The position numbers and the translations under genes are program-made. From NCBI GenBank assembly GCA_963169105.1, contig OY720640.1, forward strand, positions 57,413,527 through 57,477,526: 64,000 bases of DNA. The letters run 5' to 3'. The DNA comes from Ceriagrion tenellum (Eukaryota > Arthropoda > Insecta > Odonata > Coenagrionidae). The notes beneath the pieces were generated by a model. It did no database searches and was not told the DNA's origin. It worked only from the letters and a program-made list of their open reading frames with translations. Position 1 is the first letter of the stretch. Each line of letters begins with the position of its first letter. Of the stretch, positions 50,707 through 62,632 are shown piece after piece.

Positions 50707-51119
50707 AGAAAGTAACGTCTAAATACACGCATACCCGTCACGCTGTTCCCTCTCGCGGTAGGTAAAGTCAAAGAACATAATTTTCGCTGTTAGGCCTGTG
50801 TAAATGGCCCCCTTTTAATGATGTCCTTTCCCTGCTTACAAAATTTGTTTCCCAAACCATCATTAATTGAGAACCGAAAGAGCTATGCAGTGTAAGATCA
50901 TTATGGAGGAAATTATATAGAGGGAGCCAGTTTTCTACGCCTTTTCTAACGGCTAAATTTGATAATAAGCTCAGTTAATTTAAAAAAAAAATACTATTAG
51001 ATCGCTTATTTTGCAAGAGTCATCTGGAGTTTTGCAAGGGTCATCAAGTTTTGGTCATTTTATCACTTATATCAAGTCTAGGGAGGATAGTCACATATTA
51101 ATTGCATTTCGACAAAATG
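50707..51119. other. No gene seen
   Basis: Nothing recognised. Confidence 0.4.
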
Positions 51120-51739
51120 TGATACACATACAAAACAGGCGGCACAGCATTAAATAAATTAAGTTTTGTTAAGCGTATATTAGACCCTTCGGATAAAATA
51201 GTTAAAGAGAGATACAACTTTGCTCTGGTTAAGCCACACTTTGAATACGCCGCGAGCATTTGGGACCCTGGTCAGAAATATTTAACCAAAAAATGAAAAA
51301 AAAACTACAAATAAAATCTGCACGCTTCGTTAAATACTGCCACGAGCGGACATATAGTGTTTCACAACTTTTAGAGGGATTAAAATGGGAGCCCCAAGAG
51401 ACTCGAAGGCTACACACCAGGCTTGAGAAATTCGGAACTGATATTTTTCCGAGCGATACAGAGAATATTATCAAGACTCCTCACTACATCTCTAAGTCTG
51501 ATAGAAGAGATAAAATAAGAGAGGTACTTTGCCGAACAGAAAGGTACAAAAAATCGTTCTTTCGACGAACAATATGTGACCACAGTAAAAACTGACCTCC
51601 ACTATATACACTCCCATAATACCTCCATTCTTCACGTCACGACTTCACCTCCAAAAAACTTACATCTTTACACGGCTGGTGTCCTAAAACCCCCTACCTC
51701 ACGCCCATGCGGCGGCTCGCAGGGTAGAATACAGATGTA
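51120..51739 (+). pseudogene. L2/CR1-like LINE 3' fragment, copy 4
   Basis: LVKPHFEYAASIWDPGQKY is followed by a frameshift. The frame 51260-51595 then carries SVSQLLEGLKWEPQETRRLH, SDTENIIKTPHYISKSDRRD and RTERYKKSFFRRTICDHSKN up to a stop. The 3' UTR has ACACGGCTGGTGTCCTAAAA and CCCATGCGGCGGCTCGCAGG. The tail ACAGATGTA is cut by a mariner at 51740 and continues as TAGATGAGAT after 53023. Confidence 0.85.
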
Positions 51740-51819
51740 CGAGGGAGAATCAAATGAAAACCGCAATAAAGTTTTCACAATTTTTATGCAGGGATAATAT
51801 GTGATTGTGCATTATTTAT

Positions 51820-52861
51820 CTAAATAGTCCCCTCCCAGTTTAACGCACGTATGTGCGCACGTAACGTATGACATCGGATAGGTAGTGCTTCAATACCGCG
51901 TGAGTATAATTCCATTGGTTGACTCTGTAGCCACTCGTGTGCCACCGATTGGACGTCTTCATCAGACTTGAACTTTTGCCGTCCAAGGAGTTCCTTTAAT
52001 GGACCAAAGATGTGGAACTCAGACGGTACCAAATCTGGCGAGTAAGGCGGATGTGGGAAGCACTTGAAGCGTAGGTAGTCGATGGTTTTATTGGTTGCAC
52101 GAGCAGAATGAGGACGGACGTTATCATGTTAAAGTAAAACACTTGTACTCAGCAATCCCCTTCGCTATGTGCGTATCGCTGGCTTCAAATGGTTCTTGAG
52201 AAGGTCGGTAGAGGTGGCACTAGTCACCGTCGTACATGGGGGCATGTAAAGTTCCAGATTAGCACCCTTCTTGGATTGGATATTTCGGTAGGCGACCGAC
52301 GACTAAGGTCATTTGCGCCATAGGGGATAGGTAAGGGAGGAAGGGTGGATAGAAACCCGGCGTCGGCGTCAGCCTACTCTTAACGAAAGGCGCCAAGGGG
52401 ACCACGGTTTAAGTTTTCACCCGACAGACGGAGTACTCCACTTGAAGTGCCCTCCACAAGACACTCAAGTAGGGATCGGGTTCCTCTGAAAAACATCCGC
52501 CACTGCAGGGATTTGAACTCCGGCCGCCCGTATGGTACGCGAGTACTCTAACCACCACACCAACCCGATCCCCAGCACCTTTCTTATCCCAGAGTAAAGT
52601 CAACATGGCTTTCCCTGCCGAAGGCTGGCTGCTTTGTTTTCTTTGATGAGCTTGACCCAGACGGCAAATATCAGTCAATAAAGTCGTACCTTCTGCGAAT
52701 TTCTGGCACTAATCGTAGACTTGCTGCTGCGACAGACAGGAATCCCCGTACTTTGCCTGCATTCTCCGATGAATACCAACCGGTTTCACACCTTCACTCC
52801 ATAAAAATCGAATAAATCCACGCAATTCCTGCTTGGTGAAACTTCACAGTGATGCCACCAT
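51820..52861 (-). pseudogene. mariner transposase pseudogene
   Basis: From the start at 52861: MVASL, a stop, then KQELRGFIRFLWSEGVKPVG and YGDSCLSQQQVYD, the N-terminal helix-turn-helix region. Text then jumps from DICRLGQAH to QPSAGKAMLTLLWDKKGA, so the linker between the DNA-binding and catalytic parts is deleted. WD at about 52586-52591 holds the first catalytic Asp. The SINE (52273-52573) interrupts next. Sequence resumes as VTSATSTDLLKNHLKPAIRT, then HDNVRPHSARATNKT with the second Asp at 52123-52125. YSPDLVPSEFHIFGPLKELL follows to a stop at 51820. The third acidic residue, 34 residues after the second, is Glu (52018-52020), where mariners carry Asp. Stops and frameshifts confirm it is dead. 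Confidence 0.88.
52273..52573 (-). mobile_element. tRNA-derived SINE inside the mariner
   Basis: About 301 bp flanked by a 12-bp target duplication with one mismatch (AGCACCCTTCTT at 52261-52272, AGCACCTTTCTT at 52574-52585). On the minus strand the head carries an A box (TGGTGTGGTGGTTAGAGT, 52562-52545) and a B box (GGAGTTCAAATCCC, 52521-52508) at tRNA spacing: an internal RNA polymerase III promoter. GGGGATCGGGTT at the start pairs with AACCCGATCCC at 52482-52472. The body contains TTGGCGCC and GCGCAAATGACC segments and has no poly-A. No second copy was found in this window. Confidence 0.85.
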
Positions 52862-53022
52862 CTTAAATCGGGTGTTATTCACCTCCAGCCCCACCCACTG
52901 GTACTGCTTCGTATTACCAGATTGGAAAGTCTTCAAGAACTGTGTCATCAAATTTCCAAACGATTGGAAAGAAAAAGAGAATTTTAATGGCACTTTTGCG
53001 GTTTTCATTTGATTCTCTTTCG

Positions 53023-53040
53023 TAGATGAGATATCGCAAT
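53023..53040 (+). mobile_element. Continuation of the interrupted LINE tail
   Basis: TAGATGAGAT after the mariner continues the GATGTA-type tail that stops at 51739, compared with the tail of the copy at 39491-39528. Confidence 0.6.
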
Positions 53041-53179
53041 TGATATCGAGATTGATGCATTGTATCAAAAACTATAACAGATTTCTAGACAAGTGACATC
53101 CACCTCCTCTTTGTGGCTGTCTCAGATGAAGGACACATAATCTGAGGAGCAAGCCTTGATTGCAATAGGTTACCACAAA
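53041..53179. other. Short spacer
   Basis: Nothing recognised. Confidence 0.3.
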
Positions 53180-53512
53180 ATTTTTGCAAAGTAGCGATTC
53201 CCAAAACAAATGAAGGCACGGGAGCAAGAAAATGAAGAAGCCATGAATAAGAAGAGAGGTAAGTCTTCAGAAGAGAAGAACCTGATGGATTGGACACACC
53301 TTGAGACACGATGGGTTTGTGAAAATATAATTGAAGGTGAAATAGGGAAAAAGTCGCCGGAGGAAGACCCAGGAATAAGTTCATGGACCAAATAAAGAGG
53401 AAAGTATATAGAAAGAGATACCAGGAGGTATGGCAACCAGGATTAGATAGGGAAGGGTGGAGGGCTGCAGTCAACCAATCTTAGGATTGAACGACCAATG
53501 ATAATGATGAAT
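53180..53512 (+). mobile_element. LINE 3' end (ATG-tail type), copy 3
   Basis: Frames give WIGHTLRH-type, NIIEGEIG, MDQIKRKVYRKRYQEVWQ and WRAAVNQS-type blocks. The sequence then ends in ACGACCAATGATAATGATGA, the same terminal sequence (with ATG tail) as the inverted copy at 22771-23120. Confidence 0.7.
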
Positions 53513-55797
53513 AAGAATCGAGAGAGGGGTCCCAAGGATTCAACGGAGTGAGACATTGCCCGTGGAGCGAGAGATACCTTTTGGCTTTTCCCACTTCGAC
53601 AGCAAAGAGAAAAAGGTAACAGTGGTATGAGAAAAATAACACATCCTACGGTAAAATTTTTGCAAGGATTTTATCTCATGCCCAGTATTCTCTTCCTCTT
53701 ATGCTTGTGTTCATTATTCTACCACTTTACCATGAGAGAAAACCTTTAATAAGTGTTTACCCGCCTTTTCGCGTATCCAAAATCACCAACACTATCTAAT
53801 TTTGATTACGTATACCACGAACATCTTCATATCCTAATTACTAGACTAGTTTTAAAATTTCAAGTTTCCAGCATTTTTCCAGCCACAATTCGGTGCCAAA
53901 CGGCCAGAAAATTCTTGAGCAATATACTTGGGCAATACTTGGGCATACTACGTAAACCAGGGACGTTACGCCACTAAATTTGTCTCTTTTTACGTGAAAT
54001 TCCATATAGATATCCTATGGGAAAGGTAACACGAAGGAAAGACTTTGATATTTTGCAACCTAGAAGGCTCCCGGTTACGATTGGGATTCGGCCGTAAGAT
54101 GTTTGCGTTACTTCGTATGTCATTCTTCGTATTCCAGAGCATTAAACAACTAACTAATAGCGGATGCCACCTTTTTTACTTTTGTAACTAACGAGTTCAA
54201 GTTCCTCCATTCCACATTTTCTTTTTTTTCAAATATGATAACTCAAACCTTAAGCCTCGTCGCACAAAAAATACATATCTTGAGTGAAACGACATACGGG
54301 CGGCATTAAAAATTTGCTGACCTAAGTTTTATTGAAGCACCCAAATTAACACAGAATTAAGATTTGCCACAAGACTGAAATAAAGAAAAGTCCAATGGGG
54401 TAGCGAAAAATTCTCTTTGGATAGATAATTTCTGATTAGTCTACTTACTTATTCCTCGAATTTATGCAATAGTCCAAGTAAAAATGAAACGTTTGTTATA
54501 TTGCTCCTAAGTAGGGTAAAGTGATGCTCAATAATTACTGTGTTCCTTGAAAATTGGAGTTTTTAGTACGAAATTTACATCCTAGAAGAGATTCCGAATG
54601 GTAAAAGAATACTTTTTGAAAGGTATAAATGGAAAAATGGAATTTATTTTTTTGACCGACACACTATCAAAGAAACTTCACCGTCTAGACGCTCTGCTCC
54701 AAGATTTTATCTTGAAAGGCATCATTCACGCTGCATTACGTTGATGGCACAACTCCATGAAATGACTATGACAAAGGATGATTCTTGGAGAATCTACTGT
54801 GCATTCTCACAATGAGCGCCCCAGAGATAACGGGAAAAATCACGTCACAGGCCTCCTAAATTTTAATATTTTTCAGCATTAGCCACCTAGAGGAGAGAGA
54901 ACTGAGTAGATACGCATATCTCATTTGAAGAGAATTTTTTTCCAAGTCGATAATTGCAGTCATTTTTCCGAACGGCAAATTGTATTCCCAATAACATGAT
55001 GTCGATTCAATGAAAGGAACAAAATATTTTCAGAGATAATACGCGATTAATTACGTAGATCCGACTCAACAATAAATATTTAAAATTCTACACTTGTAAT
55101 AAAAATCCGATTAAAAAACTGCTATTAAATATCTTAACTCGATAAAAGGGATGTGTCGGAACTGAGCACTGCCAAAATTAATTACTGCGGATTTTATACA
55201 TATTATTTCATTCAAAATTTAATGCCAGTTCCACAAAAAGAGCGATCTTCCACTGCCAAACAGCCGGATACCTCTTCGATAAATATATGTCATTTTATCT
55301 CATTGAGGTACATCGAATTGATTTACGAACTTAATTCCCTTTAACTTCATAGCGGCAGTGAGCATACAATTACATTCCATTTATCGCTTCCACTCTGTCG
55401 GCTACTGATTGCAAATTAACTTCCCAATGCAGGTTCATGTGCTGAACGACCGTTGGATTTGATGCAAATGGCTATTAGGAAAATTGAAAGCAAAATTAGC
55501 GATGGCATCTTGTTCACATAGTGCTAGTCGAAGCGGTAAATGATAAACACAATGTACGCTTATGCATGGAAGCCGGATATATATAATTGTACGGGAGCAA
55601 TAAATTTCCTGAAGTATATCGAAATTAAAAATTCATTTTGAACATAACTATAAGAGGAGAATAACCATAACATTGTAATAGATTTTTCCCCTTGGTGAGG
55701 CTATTTTATACCAAGTAACTTAATTAATGCATAGAAATGGACAGTCATCAGTTAAAACGCAAGGATATTTTATCTGGATAAGAATGAAAATATTTAT
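53513..55797. other. No gene seen
   Basis: AT-rich, no coding similarity. Confidence 0.4.
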
Positions 55798-56035
55798 AAG
55801 ATGTAACATCAGGTGTAACTTGTAAATTTGTCATTTTCATGATGAAAAATAAAACTTTCACTATTTTCACTTTTTTTATGAATCAGTCACCATGTTGCAA
55901 CACCAGAGTGTCATTACGGGAAGAATTATAGAGGCATCTTAAAATCACTCAGGGTAGAAACCTGGTTGGTGGATAGCAAAAAATTGTGAAAATAGTAAAA
56001 GTTCTATTGTTTATCATGAACATACAATATTTTAT
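55798..56035 (+). repeat. Dispersed repeat, copy 2
   Basis: ATCAGGTGTAACTTGTAAATT starts the copy. ATCAGTCACCATGTTGCAAC and GGGAAGAATTATAGAGGCAT follow. The latter blocks match, in order, the reverse complement of 57018-57298. No hammerhead-like end is visible in this copy. Confidence 0.6.
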
Positions 56036-57017
56036 AACCAATAAAAGCTAGAACAAATTAAAATGTCAAGCTAAAAAATGATACCATTCCATAGTCACAT
56101 AAATATTTGGAGATGACAAAATGTTTTCGTCACAATATCTTCAAACTATAGTTCACAGTTATGGTCGATTGAAGACAACTATATGGCAGACTGACATAAG
56201 GGAAAGAATAGGTATATGCTACCAGTCAAATGATAAAGAAAGAAAGACAGGAAAAAAAACATTTTTGTACAATGGCTCATTAAAGGAATATTGCCACTTG
56301 AGGCATTCGCGGTGAGTAATGGGACTGATGAATTGGAAAGGGGAAAAAAAGATTATGGATGACGGGATAAGCCGAATTTCATTGCGCTCTTATCCAAATT
56401 TAATGAGAAAGTTTTCCGGAGAACCAAAAGGATTACCGATCTAAAAACGAACGGAACGCATCGATTTACGTTTTCTGATCAAAGGGAAACTGATGCTGGA
56501 GATACCGCGACAAAGGCCATCACGCATTGACGGTTTAATTTAAAGAACGCATACTGAATTATATCCAGTTTCCGGAAGAGAGCATTTGCGTCAGGACGGA
56601 GAAGGTACGGAGAGAAGAAAGGAGGGCCGGTGGCAAAATGGAAAGCGGTAAAGTAAGATGAAAGGAAATAAACGGGTAAAAGCCTTCATCGGGGCGCAAG
56701 ATAATGCGTTTCCGCGGGGTAGCCAACCGATGAGAGATTGCGATTTAGAAATAAGACTGCCGCGAGGCAGCTGGATAGACAGAGAAGAACTTTTCAAGGG
56801 AATGGAATAGCGATGATGGAGGCAAACGAATGACGTGGAAACGACGCGGGACGGAAAAACGAAATCTGTTCAAATGCCAACATAGTGACAGTCGGAAATC
56901 AGTACGACACATGTACTACTCACCTTTATTAAAGCCTTAAATAATACTGCCAAAGAAATGCCTCAAGAATTTAATGATAATAACTAATAACACAGTTTTT
57001 CCTCATGCTTTTTATTT
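56036..57017. other. No gene seen; purine-rich island at 56570-56840
   Basis: The island is GA-rich on the plus strand with several CpG. The minus-strand frame over it (68 codons) has no domain. Confidence 0.4.
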
Positions 57018-57298
57018 TAAACGACCCGGGTTTTGACGGTCAACAGAATATTCAGGCGATGTAAAACGCGACGCGATGCGGCATAAAAAAATTAATATTT
57101 TCAGAATTTTTTATTACCCATTCAACCCAGAGTGTCATTAAGATGCCTCTTTAATTCTTCCCATAATGACATTCTGTGTTGCAACCTGGTCAGTGAATAA
57201 TAAAAAACGCTACGAAAAAGGCGACATGCGACGGAAAAACATAGTTATAAGTTATTATTATTATGTTAACAAATTCCACAAAGTTACGCCTGAAACTA
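57018..57298 (-). repeat. Dispersed repeat, copy 3, with hammerhead-like end
   Basis: On the minus strand it starts with TTTCAGGCGTAACTTTGTGG, passes CACTGACCAGGTTGCAACAC and GGGAAGAATTAAAGAGGCAT, and ends CGTCAAAACCCGGGTCGTTT. The centre is itself an inverted repeat: CAACCCAGAGTGTCATTA against TAATGACATTCTGTGTTG. The end (57021-57054) resembles the stem III and GAAAC part of the motif at 244-351, with CTGAATA in place of CUGANGA. Confidence 0.6.
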
Positions 57299-59343
57299 CC
57301 AATGCCTGAAGAACCATTAAGGTAGTTTTAACAGGATTTTTCTCTATTCATAATACAACCATATTTAAACTTTCGTTTTAGATGAAAGCATTATTAATTA
57401 TATTACGCAAATTTAATAAATAATAAAACTAATTTTGGAGGCCTGAAGTAAGTATTATAATATATACGACGCGAAAAATTAGTTTTGTGTCTCCGTATTC
57501 CTCACTGTACGACAACGGCTAATGAAACCGCATTCACCACAGAATATTTTGTTGTGACATTGTACGAAATATGACGGGGAGTATTATAGTTAATTTTAGG
57601 AACAGTTGAAAAGAATTGGAACTACACACCGTCGAAAATCTGACGTGATCCATGCGTCAGAACTTCCTAGTTAAAAAAATGCCTCTTCATAGCCCATGAA
57701 AAACTGTTGGTATTATTTTGGCTAATATTTCGAGAAGTTGGGTGGTTAGAGGATGACATTTTAAGGCTAAATTCATTGAATTGTATGAGAAGCGATATCT
57801 TGCAGTAACTCCGGTGACATAAGGCATTCTAAGAACAGCGTGGAATGAAAGAACATAGAGATGACCAGTGGTCCAACTCAATGGCACGATTTGGTAGCAT
57901 ATTCTTAAAGTCAACTGCAACATGACGTCGAGCTTTAACTATACTAATGTTGGCTTTAGGCTCAGGTAAACACATCGGTAAGATGAGAGCATTATCGAGT
58001 GAAGAACGTACTGACTGGTTTTTATACAGAGAAAATATTTACCTAGAGATTATTAATGAGCTCTAATATCTCTTTCAGTCATACCTATTACTAATGCATT
58101 GGGTTCGGATATGTTCATGCCTCAATTCAAACCAGCAACCCCTGGAAAGAATTGCAAAACGATAACCGCCGCCACAGAACCCCGCAAAATGACTCCGCGA
58201 CTTGACATTTTGCATGGACAGCTGGAGGGTCATTAATTTATTACATAATAATAAATTTATTACACCGTTGGTATAAATACAACTGCATGACTACGTCAGT
58301 AGGAGAAGGAGATCAAAATGCTATATGAAAATACAATACTAATGTATCTGATGAAAATGAGATCCAAATTATAAAAATAAAAAAAAAACGATAAGAAAAT
58401 TACACTAATAAAGTGCTGCACAAGCAATCAGCAACTACTAAAATGGAACCCAAAAGAGAAGGTGTTCAGGTAACCTGATTTACAATATTTCTTCTAAACA
58501 TTCAGAGACACTGTAATGACATTTTTTTAAAAAGAAGAAGTTCGAACTTCCTTTAAAAAACAGAAAATGAGGCGCTATCTATGATGAAGCGACCTTGTCA
58601 ACTGAGTGACTCAGCTTAGCCTCCAGTGTAAGACAATAGAATTTTATCCCCTCCGCTACCCTCCATCGTAAACAAATAGGTAAACAGCTTTGGAAGCCAG
58701 CGCAGAAGTTACTGTTTGATCAGCGAGTGTTTTCCATTATTTATGGGTTAAGAGGTGGACATGAGTGAACATTAATGAGAAGGTTCGTCGTCCGGTAATA
58801 TAAAACTAAACGATTTTCAGACCGGAAAACTCACACTTTTCATCGTAAAACGTACAAGAAACAATCTTAGAAGAAACAGAAATATTACGCAAGATGATCT
58901 CAACTCATTCTACGAGACATTATTCCAGAGGGGCACAAATACCCTCTGTCAAACAACATCTTACATAGGGCTCGCACTGCCCCTTGGCGTGAGTGCACTA
59001 CGGAGGAAGCAGAAATATAAAAAAATAAAACATGACAACCTTCTAAGGAAAACAACATGAATAAAGGCAAAGAGCTAACTGTTGAATACCAGGAGAAGAG
59101 TGCCTTTTACTCTTGAAGACATTCTCAAAATTGCAAAACTTCATGTGCTCCGAAGTTTCTATTTCTGTTTTGTGAGAGAGTATGCTATGCACTAGCTCAT
59201 TACGAATCTGGGAGAAGGCAGCAAGGAGTCCAGGTGGTTGCTCAAGAATTACACCTATTGGAAACCTTGCGAGATGCGGCAGGAACGTATAGCAAAGTTT
59301 ACTGCTAACCAGCCATAAATGCGGGAATGGACGAAAATTGATA
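57299..59343. other. No gene seen
   Basis: No coding similarity; scattered short frames only. Confidence 0.4.
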
Positions 59344-59405
59344 TTTACATCTACATATACGAAATATTGTGCAAGCCACCACTAGGGTGTATGGCTCAGG
59401 GTAAT
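59344..59405 (-). mobile_element. LINE 3'-end tail fragment
   Basis: TTACATCTACATATACGAAA is followed by GCAAGCCACCACTAGGGTGT and ATGGCTCAGGGTA. A TACATC-repeat tail next to a GCAAGCCACC...GTGTATGGC block is recalled from LINE 3' ends common in insect genomes. It is a different family from the GCGGCGGCTCGC type, with no coding part left. Confidence 0.5.
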
Positions 59406-62400
59406 TCCATACCAGGCATTCAGCACTCATCCCAGCTGAAATCAAAACCGCGCGCGTTCCCCGGATGCCAGGAGCAGGCCAAAAGCAGTCAGGACAACAG
59501 TGCGCGGTCAGACCAGAAACTAGGAGAGTGATACGTAGAAGTACATGCTACCATGCGGTACACTACTCAAGGTACAACTACCAGTTAATATTATTAATGC
59601 GACAGATAAATAGCACTACCAGGTACTAAATCATGCAAGAGTATAACATTCCGGAGATTACATACGAGGTTAGTAGCTAATAATCATGTTTAGATATTTA
59701 GCACTACTGGAAAAACCTACTTAGCCTAGTCAGTATCCTAGATCTGATCTATAGCAACTATTATGGTAACTTATTGTACGTGGAAAAATGACATTTTGGC
59801 ATTTTAAATCTATTGGTTCTACAGTCTATTTCCTTAATCATACGCCTGTGATCGCTGCTACCATAATAGTGTGGCTCAACCAAAATATGATGAACGTCCA
59901 GCAAAATATAGTCTACATCACACTATCGTAAAAGATTTATTCTATACTTTTCCCTAAGCGAATTCCCCTTGTATGATTGATATGCGAGTTTCCGATATAC
60001 GAGTCCGTGGCTTATTTAGCGAAATAGGTTTCGCTTTATTTCGCAAAAGTCATAAATTATGGACCGCGAGAAGAATTCTCGTTCGGATCGGTCAGAAATT
60101 ATATATCTTATTCTTGCCGCTTTAGTCTCTTCTACTGATGTAGAGTAGGAATGAATGCCGATACTCAAACCGGAATCCCGTGCTATCTAAATTTTCAATC
60201 GATCTTGGCCATTCATGTAACATCCAAACCCCTAACTCGATTTTCTCGCAGTAGAAGATCTCCCTTTTAATAGTACAACTATACTTTTCCAGGCTGTGAT
60301 AAAAACTGCGATCGGTTTCGCTTTGCTATGGCATCTACTGCGATATTTGGAGGTTATATCCACCCTCAGGGAATAGAGATACATATTTTGAAAAAATGTT
60401 TTTATTTTTATCTGCAACTTAAGATTTACTTGGCCATGCTGCATCGCGACTAAGAATATAGTATGAGTAATTCTATCAAGAGTGTGATATCCGTTCAAAA
60501 GTCTAATTACCTTTATCTGCATTTGAAAATATTTGCTAATATAATATAAAGACAAACAAAACAGGATATACTGATGTCTCTGTACTTTTCCTACATCAAA
60601 TAATTAGTAAATTACGGTATAAGATAAAATTTAATCACAGTTAAATCTACTCATTGGTAGAGCAACTTCAATTTTGAAGTTATATCTCTTCCATCACGTT
60701 ACGCCAGAAATTACGTCGTACAGCTAAAAAATCCTTTCCCGATGTCAGAAGTGTCCCAGAGAATCCGGAAGAGTTGGCACCCTTGGAAATCATCCACATC
60801 CTTCGGGGTTGGAGCAGGGATTGGAAGAGGGAAGGGGTTAGGGCTCGCTACTTCGCGCACGAGATGGGCTTGTCAAAAACCCGTGGGGGGAGGGTCGAAG
60901 TAATTGGGGAACGAACCCCATGGAATGAAGCCCCCGTATTTCCTCCCTCTCCCTTCGCCCCAATTTCGGATTCGCCACTGGAAGAGGACGCGCGGGGCAA
61001 CAGATGGCGCGGATGCGAAGGCAGGATGAAGGTAGCAAAAACGAAGGGGGAGAGAGACGGAAAGAGGTCAGGAATTTGGACGGAATAGAAGGGAGAGATA
61101 TAGGAGGTGCGCGGTGGCTTTGGTGATTTAGGGGCCGTTCGTGGGCACATGGGAGTTCGACTCATCAAAGGGGATGAGAGTCATCCCGAGCCCCGGTGAT
61201 AACGCTCATCAACCGGGCGGAACACGGGAGAAAGATCACACAATCAATTCTTTTACACTAGCAGGATATATCGAAAAAATGTGCATCTGTGAATGAAAAT
61301 ACCCTCCGTTGAGGATGAGATCATTTGTATTCTGACAGTCTCAAAACTCATCAGCTTCGCAGAAACGTCAATGAAGCAATCGGCTAAAAATTTAGGGCAC
61401 AAGCTCATGGATTTCATGAAAGGAAATATAAAGAGAGCCCTCAAGTCACTTCCGAATAAAAAAGGAATAAATCTCACATTTTTAGTAGTAAAAAATATCC
61501 ATGTGATTCCAATAATTTGTTGATACAACCCTTACCGTTATTTTTAGTTTCATAACTTGTGAGCTAAAAACTCTTAAGATGACAGAGTTGGTGAGTGAAG
61601 AAATAGTATTAGTTTAAGCAGTGTGAATAAATGCTGTTATGAACTGATACAGGAAAATATTCCAGCTATATAAATGAACAAAGATAAAACTGGAAATCGA
61701 TAAAAAGTGAGATTATAAAATACTAGCAAGTTTAACTGCACTAAGATATTGTGAGTAGACGCAAATAATATTTTAGTCTCAGAGAGTGATAATGCCGCTT
61801 TTAAATGAAAAGGAACGTTTTTATTAAAAGGAGATTGTATTAATAATTGGAACAAAATGGCGAATAAGAGGATTGTCATCGGCAAAGTGATAAAAATGCC
61901 AGGCAATAAGGGTTAATTTCGAATGAAAAACTTAAAAGTAAGTCTTTCATCGGAGCGCGGAAAATTTCATGTTGTAGGAACGTTCGATAATAGCGGAATG
62001 AAATTAGCTTGAAAGCTACGAATCGAAAGGCTTCCGGGCACACCGGAAAGGTATTATTCACGACCCCAACTGTATCGGAAAGTTTCACCACGCAGGATAG
62101 GGAGCAGAAATTCTGGATTTGGTAGCGATTTCAATCAATTTCTAAATTTTCATTAGTCTTGCCATTTTAATCAGAGGCCCAATAAATTTCTTTGCCACCT
62201 TTGCCATATTATAATTATTATGCAACCGGAAATAATGGTTCACTTCGGAATAGAGCTGAATCATTAGGAATAATTAGCGATAGCAAAGAGGAACACGGGT
62301 TCGTTCACGAGGGAAATATGAGTGAGCAGGAGGCCCAAGGATGTACGGGAAGAAGACAGTTTATATTGATTTGGCCCATTTCCAGAAACGCTGATTACGT

Positions 62401-62632
62401 AAAAGAGATGACTTACAGAGCCTATATCTCACTTCACTGAATTAAGATATTTTATACTCCTGTTAAGAGCCCTACAGTACCTACTATGCCACAGTATTCC
62501 ATTTCACAGGGGTGAGCGCTGGCCTTAATAAGATTTCATGGTATTGATAGAATACAGATCTCATGATGATTTGAAGATAGTTTTCTGGGTTTTCTACCTC
62601 ACTGTCCTATATCCACCGAATGCAGTTCAGCT
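59406..62632. other. No gene seen; purine-rich, CpG-containing island at 60770-61120
   Basis: The island is open on both strands for about 100 codons because stops are rare in it. Neither product shows a domain. The 76-codon frame at 61293-61523 is also unrecognised. Confidence 0.4.

Larger units (their letters stand above)
51740..53022 (-). mobile_element. mariner element with a SINE inserted in it
   Basis: Both ends are visible: CGAGGGAGAATCAAATGAAA at 51740 and its inverted partner, reading CGAAAGAGAATCAAATGAAA from 53022 backwards. The inverted repeats are about 28 bp with two or three mismatches. TA lies immediately outside both ends (51738-51739 and 53023-53024), the mariner target site. 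The SINE and its duplicated site account for about 313 bp, leaving about 970 bp of mariner. Full-length mariners are near 1.3 kb, so about 300 bp has been deleted. Confidence 0.9.

Noticed and set aside
61293..61523. Possible host exon (76 codons)
   Set aside because: No known domain, no clear splice sites, and codon pattern not distinct from flanks.
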